From assembly GCA_946479405.1 (NCBI GenBank), contig CAMLGD010000172.1, positions 1-7,122 of the forward strand: 7,122 nucleotides of DNA, read 5' to 3'. Below are positions 1 through 5,866 of the stretch, in pieces (positions within the stretch are counted from its first letter, which is position 1; every line of letters starts with the position of its first letter). Both the position numbers and the translations under genes were made by a program. The notes beneath the pieces are model-generated. The model saw nothing but the letters and a program-made list of their open reading frames with translations. It had not been told where the DNA came from and ran no database searches. This DNA is from an uncultured Vogesella sp. GTDB taxonomy: Bacteria > Pseudomonadota > Gammaproteobacteria > Burkholderiales > Chromobacteriaceae.

Positions 1-1984
1 CGCCCACGGTACGGTCGCCGATGGTGATCAGGAAGCTCTTGTCGGCCACGGTCGGGTTGCGCAGCACGCGGTAGGCAGACTCTTTCAGCGCATACTGGCT
101 GGCATTCAGCTCGCCGGTCACCACGGTCTTGCTCTTCACGTCGCGAGTCATGCGCGGCGGCTTACCCAGCAGCACGTTCAGCGGCATGTCCACCGGGTTA
201 TTGTCGAAGTGGTCGTCGCGCACCTGCAGGTGGCCGTCATCGGTGGCCACGCCCAGCACGGCGAACGGGCAGCGCTCGCGCTCACAGATCTGGGTGAAGG
301 TGTCCAGATCCTGCGGCAGGATGGCCAGCACGTAACGCTCTTGCGATTCGTTGGACCAGATCTGCATCGGGGTCATGCCTTTTTCTTCCAGATGCACCTT
401 GCGCAGATGGAAGATGGCGCCACGACCGGCGTCGTTCACCAGCTCCGGGAAGGCGTTGGACAGGCCGCCGGCGCCGACGTCGTGCAGCGACACGATGGGG
501 TTGGCCGCACCGCGCTGCCAGCAGCGGTCGATCACTTCCTGGCAGCGGCGCTCGATTTCCGGGTTGCCGCGCTGCACCGAATCGAAATCCAGGTTTTCGC
601 TGTTGGCACCGGTATCCATGGAGGATGCCGCGCCGCCGCCCAGGCCGATCAGCAGGCTGGGGCCGCCCAGCTGGATCAGCAGTGCGCCTTCCGGAATCTC
701 GTTTTTGAAGATCTGCTGTTCCTGGATGCTGCCCAGGCCACCGGCGATCATGATCGGCTTGTGGTAACCGCGGCGCTCGCCCTGGAAGTCTTCTTCAAAG
801 GTACGGAAGTAGCCGGTCAGGTTCGGACGGCCGAATTCGTTGTTGAACGCAGCACCGCCGATCGGGCCTTCGAGCATGATGTCGAGGGCGGAGGCGATGC
901 GCCCCGGCTTGCCGTAGGACGGCGACTCCCACGGCTGTTCAAAGCCCGGGATGTTCAGGTTGGAGACGGTGAAGCCGGTCAGACCCGCCTTCGGGCGCGA
1001 GCCGCGGCCGGTGGCGCCTTCGTCACGGATCTCACCGCCGTTGCCGGTAGAGGCGCCCGGGAACGGGGAAATCGCGGTCGGGTGGTTGTGGGTTTCCACC
1101 TTCATCAGGATGTGGGTCGGCTCTTCGCTGTAGGCATAGATGTTGCTGCCCGGCTGCGGATACAGGCGCTCAATGGTGGCGCCTTCAATTACCGAGGCAT
1201 TGTCCTTGTACGCCACGCGGGTGCCCTGCGGGTGAGCGTCGTGGGTATCGCGGATCATGCGGAACAGCGATTTGGCCTTCTCTTCACCGTCCACGATGAA
1301 CTGGGCGTTGAAGATCTTGTGGCGGCAGTGCTCGGAGTTGGCCTGTGCAAACATCATCAGCTCGACGTCAGTCGGGTTGCGTTCCAGCTTGATGAAGTTT
1401 TCTACCAGGTAGTCCACTTCGTCCGGCGACAGCGCCAGGCCCATGTCGGCGTTGGCCGCATCCAGCGCGGCCTTGCCGCCGCCCAGGATGTCGACGCTGG
1501 TCAGCGGCTGCGGATCAACGTGCACGAACAGGCGGCCCGCGTCGTCCAGCGACGACAGCACGGTTTCGGTCATGCGGTCGTGCAAGAGGCCCGCCAGACG
1601 CTGGCGAGCCTCGGTATTCAATGTAGTGGCGGATTGCACGCGATACGCGATGCCGCGTTCGATGCGCTGGATGACTTCCAGACCGCAGTGACTGGCGATA
1701 TCGGTGGCTTTGGAGGCCCACGGCGACAGCGTACCCAGACGCGGGGTAACCAGGAACAACTCGCCTGTCGGCTCTTGCGCCAGCGGCGGCTCGCCATAGG
1801 TCAGCAGTTTTTCCAGAACGGCGACTTGGGACTCGGTCAGCGGCATGTCGCTTTCGGCGAAATGCCAGTATTCCGCAGCGATAGTCAGATCGGGTAGACC
1901 CGCTTCGCGTGCAGCCTGGAGGAGTTTATCAAGTCGGAACTGGGACAGGGCAGCACCGCCCCGCAGCTTGAGAATGTGCGACAT
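1..1984 (-). CDS. purL: Phosphoribosylformylglycinamidine synthase, large PurL form (N-terminal 661 residues; partial)
   Basis: This cytosolic enzyme of de novo purine synthesis converts FGAR, ATP and glutamine to FGAM. The minus-strand frame is open from ATG 1984-1982 to the left edge and gives 661 residues, about half of the roughly 1300-residue single-chain enzyme of gamma- and betaproteobacteria. The start [17 protein letters not shown] is typical of the family. Visible landmarks are [18 protein letters not shown] (about residues 80-97) in the PurS-like N-terminal domain, [14 protein letters not shown] (about 214-227) in the linker, and [18 protein letters not shown] (about 295-312) followed by [13 protein letters not shown] (about 316-328) in the first AIRS/ATP-binding domain. 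The second AIRS half and the C-terminal glutaminase domain lie outside the window. No frameshift was seen. The ribosome-binding site is weak (GGGAA, 4 nt before ATG). The gene is transcribed divergently from glnB. Confidence 0.97.
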   Translation of the reverse strand, partial: MSHILKLRGGAALSQFRLDKLLQAAREAGLPDLTIAAEYWHFAESDMPLTESQVAVLEKLLTYGEPPLAQEPTGELFLVTPRLGTLSPWASKATDIASHCGLEVIQRIERGIAYRVQSATTLNTEARQRLAGLLHDRMTETVLSSLDDAGRLFVHVDPQPLTSVDILGGGKAALDAANADMGLALSPDEVDYLVENFIKLERNPTDVELMMFAQANSEHCRHKIFNAQFIVDGEEKAKSLFRMIRDTHDAHPQGTRVAYKDNASVIEGATIERLYPQPGSNIYAYSEEPTHILMKVETHNHPTAISPFPGASTGNGGEIRDEGATGRGSRPKAGLTGFTVSNLNIPGFEQPWESPSYGKPGRIASALDIMLEGPIGGAAFNNEFGRPNLTGYFRTFEEDFQGERRGYHKPIMIAGGLGSIQEQQIFKNEIPEGALLIQLGGPSLLIGLGGGAASSMDTGANSENLDFDSVQRGNPEIERRCQEVIDRCWQRGAANPIVSLHDVGAGGLSNAFPELVNDAGRGAIFHLRKVHLEEKGMTPMQIWSNESQERYVLAILPQDLDTFTQICERERCPFAVLGVATDDGHLQVRDDHFDNNPVDMPLNVLLGKPPRMTRDVKSKTVVTGELNASQYALKESAYRVLRNPTVADKSFLITIGDRTVG

Positions 1985-2028
1985 TGGGTTCCCGCAACAA
2001 GGTGAGACAAGGATCTGGAAAGCGCGTC

Positions 2029-2473
<445 letters not shown>

Positions 2474-2496
2474 TCCATCCGACGGCAGCAAACAAA

Positions 2497-2524
2497 ACGG
2501 CGCCTATGCAGGCGCCGTTTTTTT
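2497..2524 (+). terminator. Intrinsic terminator of glnB, probably bidirectional with bamD
   Basis: The perfect 8-bp inverted repeat ACGGCGCC (2497-2504) and GGCGCCGT (2511-2518) encloses the 6-nt loop TATGCA. A run of seven T follows on the plus strand (2518-2524). On the minus strand the A-rich stretch at 2490-2497 gives a shorter, interrupted T tract. The hairpin lies 23 bp after the glnB stop and 12 bp past the bamD stop, between convergent genes, so it can serve both. Confidence 0.88.
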
Positions 2525-2536
2525 ATCGTATCGAGA

Positions 2537-3328
2537 TCAACCCCAGAACTGCCACCATGGCAGTTCTTTGCCACGCCACTGCTGGGTGGCAAACTGGCTT
2601 TGCGGATAGTTCAGCTTCAGCACGCGCAGACTATCCTGGCTCAGATCTTTCATGCCCAGCTTGTCGTAAGCCACAGTCATGATTGCCAGCGCCTCGTCGT
2701 TGAAGCCGGTATTGCCGTACTCTTTCAGCACGGTCTGCGCACGGCTGATGGCTGCCATCCAGGCGCCACGCTTCATGTAGTAGCGCGCCACATGCATTTC
2801 GTTGCCGCCCAGCGCCACCACCAGTCGTTGCATTTTTTCAGTGGCATCGTCGGCGTACTGGCTTTGCGGGAAGCGGACGATCAGCTCGCGGAACGCGGCA
2901 TAGGAATCGCGCACCGCCTTCGGATCGCGCTCGCTCATGTCCTGGCCGGTCATGCGCGACAGAAAGGAGGTGTCATCGTTGTAGTACACCAGGCCCTTCA
3001 AGTAGTACATGTAGTCTACGTTCTGGTGTGTCGGGTACAGGCGGATGAAACGGTTGGCTGCTGCCACCGCCAGCTCTGGCTCCGCATCCTTGTAATGGGT
3101 GTAGGCCTGCTCCATCAGCGCCTGCTGGGCATGCTTGCCATACGGATAGCGGGCTTGCAGCGTCTCATACAGCTTGATGGCGCGCGTGTAGTTGCCGCCG
3201 TTGAGCTCGTCGCGGGCTTCGGAATAAATGCGGTCTACCGACCAGCCGCGGGTTTCATCCTGGGTGTCTACCGTGGCACAACCCGCCAGCAACAGCGCGG
3301 CGAGCAAGGATACAAAGCGTTTTTTCAT
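2537..3328 (-). CDS. bamD: Outer membrane assembly lipoprotein BamD (YfiO/ComL)
   Basis: This essential lipoprotein component of the BAM complex works with BamA to fold and insert beta-barrel proteins into the outer membrane; in Neisseria it is known as ComL. The 263-residue product begins MKKRFVSLLAALLLAGC, a lipoprotein signal peptide with lipobox LAGC and acylated Cys17. Residue 18 is Ala, not Asp, so no inner-membrane retention signal is seen. The mature part is made of TPR-like helical repeats, for example YSEARDELNGGNYTRAIKLY, then ALMEQAYTHYKDAEPELAV with the RLYPTH segment. Length is close to E. coli BamD (about 245). The start is supported by AGGGA about 6 nt upstream of ATG 3328-3326. 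The gene is divergent from rluD, an arrangement also known in E. coli (yfiO/rluD). Confidence 0.96.
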   Translation of the reverse strand: MKKRFVSLLAALLLAGCATVDTQDETRGWSVDRIYSEARDELNGGNYTRAIKLYETLQARYPYGKHAQQALMEQAYTHYKDAEPELAVAAANRFIRLYPTHQNVDYMYYLKGLVYYNDDTSFLSRMTGQDMSERDPKAVRDSYAAFRELIVRFPQSQYADDATEKMQRLVVALGGNEMHVARYYMKRGAWMAAISRAQTVLKEYGNTGFNDEALAIMTVAYDKLGMKDLSQDSLRVLKLNYPQSQFATQQWRGKELPWWQFWG

Positions 3329-3355
3329 GAGACGTCCCTATTTAGGCTGCGGACG

Positions 3356-3361
3356 ATTATA
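3356..3361 (-). promoter_or_regulatory. Candidate -10 element for bamD
   Basis: A perfect TATAAT is read on the minus strand (3361-3356), 27 bp upstream of the bamD start codon. It would give a leader of about 20 nt. No good -35 hexamer lies 16-18 bp upstream, so the promoter may be weak or activator-dependent. The call rests on the -10 match and its position. Confidence 0.45.
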
Positions 3362-3437
3362 ACCAAAACAGCCCGCCGCGCACGCCCCGTGCAGTAGCGC
3401 GGCCCGCCTGACACAAGCAGCCCACGCAAAGGCCGGC

Positions 3438-3466
3438 AGGACAACCCCCGCCGAAACCTTTAAAAT
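3438..3466 (+). promoter_or_regulatory. Candidate sigma-70 promoter for rluD-pgeF
   Basis: AGGACA (3438-3443, 4/6 of -35) and TAAAAT (3461-3466, 5/6 of -10) are separated by 17 bp. Transcription would start near 3473, about 24 nt before the rluD ATG. The 168-bp divergent spacer (3329-3496) otherwise holds only the bamD -10 and a small 5-bp hairpin at 3380-3392. Confidence 0.45.
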
Positions 3467-3496
3467 CACTCCTTTAGAAGAACACGCACCAACACC

Positions 3497-4621
3497 ATGA
3501 ACGAACAAGACATGCTCGGCGACGAGTTGCTGGACGACGAAACACTGGACACCGGCAGCGAGCCCGTAGCCGAGATGAAGCAGCTGACCGTACCGTATGA
3601 ACTGGGTGGCGAACGCCTGGACGGCGCGCTATCCAAAATGCTGCCCGACTACTCACGCAGTCGGATGACGCAATGGATCAAGGACGGCAAGGTCAAACTG
3701 GATGGCAAGGTAGTAGCCGGCAAGACCAAACTGCTGGGCGGCGAAATCGTCGATCTGGAAATCGTCCGCCTGCCGGATGAGCAGACCTACCAGCCGGAGC
3801 CGGTGGATTTCCCGGTACTGTACGAAGACGAACACCTGATTGTGGTCAACAAGCCGGCTGGCATGGTGGTGCATCCGGCAGTGGGCAACTGGAGCGGCAC
3901 CCTGCTCAACGGTCTACTGTATCGCTACCCGGAGCTGGCCAAGATTCCGCGCGCCGGCATCGTACACCGCCTGGACAAGGACACCTCCGGTCTGATGGTG
4001 GTGGCCCGCACGCTGCAGGCACAAACCAATCTGGTGCAGCAGCTGCAAGCTCGTACGGTTAAACGTGTATACCGCGCCATCGCCACCGGGGTGGTGCCGT
4101 TCGACGGCAAGATCGAGACCCTGATCGGCCGCGACCCACACAATCGCCTGAAAATGGCCGTAGTACGTTTTGGCGGCAAGCCGGCCATCACCCACCTGCG
4201 CGTACTGGAACGCTTTGCCGATTTCAGCTACGTGGAGTGCAAGCTGGAAACCGGCCGCACCCACCAGATTCGCGTCCACATGCGCGAGGCCAAGCATCCG
4301 CTGGCTGGCGACCCTACCTACGGCAACCCGCGCCATCACGGCAGCGAGGCAGCCGACGCCATCATCAAGCAACTGGGGCGCCAGGCACTGCACGCCTACA
4401 CCCTGGCACTGGTACACCCCGCCACCGGCATCAGCCGCAGCTGGAAAGCCCCGGTGCCGGACGACATGAAAGCGGTGCTGGAAGTGCTGCGTACCGAGGC
4501 CGAGGAAAAACTGGCCGCGGCCAACGCCAAGCAGGCGCTGAAGAGCGCAGAAATCGCCGATGACGATGACGACGACTGGGACGACGACGATTACGACGTC
4601 GAGGTGCACTATGTCCCATGA
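3497..4621 (+). CDS. rluD: 23S rRNA pseudouridine synthase RluD (pseudouridines 1911/1915/1917)
   Basis: This enzyme isomerises uridines in helix 69 of 23S rRNA and supports late 50S maturation. The 374-residue product has an S4 RNA-binding domain (about 35-95, GERLDGALSKMLPDYSRSR onward). The RsuA/RluA-type catalytic domain follows, with NKPAGMVVHP (about 118-127), the catalytic motif HRLDKDTSG (157-165; nucleophile Asp160), and ETGRTHQIRVHM (about 251-262). RluD is preferred over RluC because of this motif set and the pgeF neighbour. It is about 48 residues longer than E. coli RluD (326), with an acidic N-terminal extension (about 26 residues) and a C-terminal tail whose residues 355-366 are nearly all Asp. 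No clear Shine-Dalgarno precedes ATG 3497. Met27 (3575), just before the S4 domain, is an alternative start. The 3' end overlaps pgeF by 11 bp. Confidence 0.95.
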   Translation: MNEQDMLGDELLDDETLDTGSEPVAEMKQLTVPYELGGERLDGALSKMLPDYSRSRMTQWIKDGKVKLDGKVVAGKTKLLGGEIVDLEIVRLPDEQTYQPEPVDFPVLYEDEHLIVVNKPAGMVVHPAVGNWSGTLLNGLLYRYPELAKIPRAGIVHRLDKDTSGLMVVARTLQAQTNLVQQLQARTVKRVYRAIATGVVPFDGKIETLIGRDPHNRLKMAVVRFGGKPAITHLRVLERFADFSYVECKLETGRTHQIRVHMREAKHPLAGDPTYGNPRHHGSEAADAIIKQLGRQALHAYTLALVHPATGISRSWKAPVPDDMKAVLEVLRTEAEEKLAAANAKQALKSAEIADDDDDDWDDDDYDVEVHYVP

Positions 4622-5345
4622 GTGGATCACCCCGGCCTGGCCGCTGCCAGCCAACGTCGGCAGCCTGATCACCACCCGCAGTGGCGGCGTTAGCCCTGCC
4701 CCGTATGCCAGCCTGAACCTGGGCGACCATGTCGGCGACGATGCGGCCAACGTTAGCGCCAACCGCGCGCTGCTGCGCCAGCAACTGCCGGCCGAACCGG
4801 TCTGGCTGGAACAGGTGCACGGCACCGTGGTGGTGGATGCCGCTACCGTGCCCCCCGGCAGCAAGCCCAAAGCCGACGCCAGCTTCAGCCGGACCCCCGG
4901 CGTGGTGTGCAGCATCATGACCGCCGACTGCCTGCCGGTATTGCTGGCCGATCGTGCCGGCACAGTGGTGGGCGCCGCCCATGCAGGCTGGCGCGGGCTG
5001 TGTGGCGGCGTGATCGAGGCCACCGTGCAGGCGATGAACGAGCCGACGGCCAACCTGATCGCCTACCTGGGGCCTGCCATTGGCCCGGATGCCTTCGAGG
5101 TGGGCGCCGAGGTACGCGAGGCCTTTCTGGCGCACGACATCCATGCCGTAACCGCCTTCCAGCCGATAGACGACGGCAAATACCTGGCCGACATCTACCA
5201 GCTGGCACGACAAAGGTTGGCCGTACTCGGCATCAGCGAGGTGTACGGTGGCGAGGCATGCACGGTGATCGACCGCGACCGCTTCTTCTCCTACCGCCGC
5301 GACCAGATCACTGGTCGGATGGCCAGTCTGATCTGGCTCAGCTGA
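4611..5345 (+). CDS. pgeF: Peptidoglycan editing factor PgeF / YfiH (DUF152, laccase-domain purine nucleoside phosphorylase family)
   Basis: The 244-residue product is a full-length member of the YfiH/LACC1 family. E. coli YfiH (PgeF) has been linked to preventing misincorporation of amino acids other than L-alanine into peptidoglycan precursors. Other members show purine nucleoside phosphorylase or adenosine deaminase activity. The metal-binding residues are present: His70 in WLEQVHG, Cys107 in TADCLPVLL and His124 in AHAGWRG. Further family motifs are ITTRSGGVS (about 20-28), LNLGDHVGDD (about 35-44), YLGPAIGP (about 152-159) and FFSYRRD (about 225-231). The start ATG 4611 follows GAGGTG (4601-4606) and overlaps the end of rluD, which suggests translational coupling. 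An in-frame ATG at 4560 would encode only a threonine-rich shadow of the rluD acidic tail and is rejected. A hairpin follows 31 bp after the stop. Confidence 0.95.
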   Translation: MSHEWITPAWPLPANVGSLITTRSGGVSPAPYASLNLGDHVGDDAANVSANRALLRQQLPAEPVWLEQVHGTVVVDAATVPPGSKPKADASFSRTPGVVCSIMTADCLPVLLADRAGTVVGAAHAGWRGLCGGVIEATVQAMNEPTANLIAYLGPAIGPDAFEVGAEVREAFLAHDIHAVTAFQPIDDGKYLADIYQLARQRLAVLGISEVYGGEACTVIDRDRFFSYRRDQITGRMASLIWLS

Positions 5346-5359
5346 TCTGGCGCAAGCAG

Positions 5360-5375
5360 ACACAAGATATTGTGT
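5360..5375. promoter_or_regulatory. NrdR-box-like palindrome behind pgeF
   Basis: ACACAAGATATTGTGT matches the published NrdR box consensus (acaCwAtATaTwGtgt) at 15 of 16 positions. It is the core of an 18-bp palindrome (5359-5376) with perfect 7-bp arms. It starts 15 bp after the pgeF stop and about 490 bp before nrdA, which is remote for a classical NrdR operator. It could instead be a hairpin in the pgeF 3' end. Confidence 0.45.
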
Positions 5376-5376
5376 C

Positions 5377-5402
5377 CAAGGGGCGGCCGAGGCCGCCCCT
5401 TG
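5377..5402 (+). terminator. Terminator-like hairpin after pgeF
   Basis: CAAGGGGCGGCC (5377-5388) is perfectly complementary to GGCCGCCCCTTG (5391-5402), giving an 11-bp, very GC-rich stem with a 4-nt loop (CGAG). The tract beyond is only moderately T-rich (TTGCGTTTT, 5403-5411). It probably ends the rluD-pgeF transcript. Confidence 0.7.
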
Positions 5403-5440
5403 TTGCGTTTTGGCCGTATCGAAATTGCCACAGCCCCGAT

Positions 5441-5512
5441 TGGCGTCGCGCCGTCCTTGATGCAGAACAGGCCGCAAAGCCTTGATGCAACAGGCATGTC
5501 GCGCCGACGCCA
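5441..5512. repeat. Nested short direct and inverted repeats
   Basis: CCTTGATGCA followed by ACAGGC occurs twice with a 25-bp offset (5455-5472 with two extra bases, GA, and 5480-5495 without). The pair is flanked by a 9-bp direct repeat GTCGCGCCG (5445-5453 and 5498-5506) and by an 8-bp inverted repeat TGGCGTCG (5441-5448) / CGACGCCA (5505-5512). I do not recognise the element. It could be a local duplication, a protein-binding array or a structured RNA. Confidence 0.55.
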
Positions 5513-5600
5513 CCGCAGCCGGAAATTTTCTTAAAAAAATCGAACCACCCGCCAAGCCAATACTGGCGCGGATTTCGGTTTTTCCGGCAGCTGTCAAGAC

Positions 5601-5629
5601 TTGTCCCGCCGCCCCTTCACCACTAGAAT
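5601..5629 (+). promoter_or_regulatory. Candidate sigma-70 promoter for nrdA
   Basis: TTGTCC (5601-5606, 4/6 of -35) and TAGAAT (5624-5629, 5/6 of -10) are spaced by 17 bp. The -10 lies inside the first NrdR-box-like site. Transcription would start near 5636, giving a leader of about 230 nt. A second possible -10, TATATT (5657-5662), lies in the second box but lacks a good -35. Confidence 0.5.
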
Positions 5630-5635
5630 TTGCGT
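5620..5635. promoter_or_regulatory. Candidate NrdR box 1 upstream of nrdA
   Basis: CCACTAGAATTTGCGT agrees with the NrdR box consensus at 11 of 16 positions, including the CACTA and TTTG half-site cores. It overlaps the candidate nrdA -10 and lies 31 bp (start to start) before the second box. That spacing is the usual one for tandem NrdR sites. Confidence 0.5.
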
Positions 5636-5650
5636 CGTTCTCGCGTACCG

Positions 5651-5666
5651 ACCCACTATATTGTGT
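5651..5666. promoter_or_regulatory. Candidate NrdR box 2 upstream of nrdA
   Basis: ACCCACTATATTGTGT matches the NrdR consensus at 14 of 16 positions. It shares the 9-mer ATATTGTGT with the palindrome at 5360-5375. NrdR is a zinc-finger/ATP-cone repressor of ribonucleotide reductase genes that senses nucleotide status. Binding here would cover the promoter and the start of transcription. Confidence 0.62.
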
Positions 5667-5709
5667 TTGTACACAGCCAGCTCACAGCTTTTCAACAGAA
5701 TTGTCCACA
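5667..5709 (+). promoter_or_regulatory. Two DnaA-box-like nonamers in the nrdA leader
   Basis: TTGTACACA (5667-5675) and TTGTCCACA (5701-5709) lie in the same orientation, 34 bp apart. Each differs from the E. coli consensus TTATNCACA only at the third base; TTGTCCACA is the preferred box in actinobacteria. DnaA boxes regulate nrdAB in E. coli, so the location is meaningful. With the proposed promoter they would lie downstream of the transcription start. Confidence 0.4.
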
Positions 5710-5866
5710 GCTGGCCACTATACCTCGCGCCCTGCCCGGCCCACCCGCCGGACGGGGTCGCCACCGGGTCGTCAGCCCGACGCCGCACACGCGGCCAACG
5801 TGATGGCCGCCCGCCAGCGGGCCGTCAGGTCGATACGAATAACCACCCCACCACGAGGGAAAGACA

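Larger units (their letters stand above)
5346..5866. other. 521-bp non-coding region between pgeF and nrdA
   Basis: No supportable gene lies here; reading frames that cross it lack a ribosome-binding site and recognisable protein sequence. In order it contains a palindrome (5359-5376), a terminator-like hairpin (5377-5402), a cluster of nested direct and inverted repeats (5441-5512), and an A/T-rich patch (5522-5540). A promoter with two NrdR-box-like sites (5601-5666) and two DnaA-box-like nonamers (5667-5709) follow. The final part is a GC-rich leader (about 5725-5830) that can form hairpins such as GCCCGC/GCGGGC (5809-5822) shortly before the nrdA ribosome-binding site. Confidence 0.8.

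Noticed and set aside
209..1897. 562-codon open frame on the plus strand
   Set aside because: It is exactly antisense to well-conserved purL. Its predicted protein is rich in Ala, Gly, Val, His and Gln with no recognisable domain, typical of antisense frames in GC-rich genes.
3380..3392. Small palindrome GCACG-CCC-CGTGC between bamD and rluD
   Set aside because: A 5-bp GC stem is expected by chance at this base composition and is not followed by a T run.
2600..3397. 265-codon plus-strand open frame opposite bamD
   Set aside because: bamD on the minus strand has a clear lipobox and TPR-like sequence. The opposite frame has no recognisable content.
3914..5597. Two long overlapping minus-strand open frames (379 and 388 codons) opposite rluD and pgeF
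   Set aside because: Both are antisense to recognisable genes and overlap each other in different frames. They have no motifs and the typical composition of GC-rich shadow frames.
5715..5730. Possible third NrdR box downstream of box 2
   Set aside because: Only the left half-site (CCACTATA) fits, giving 10/16 matches. The right half is GC-rich and breaks the palindrome.
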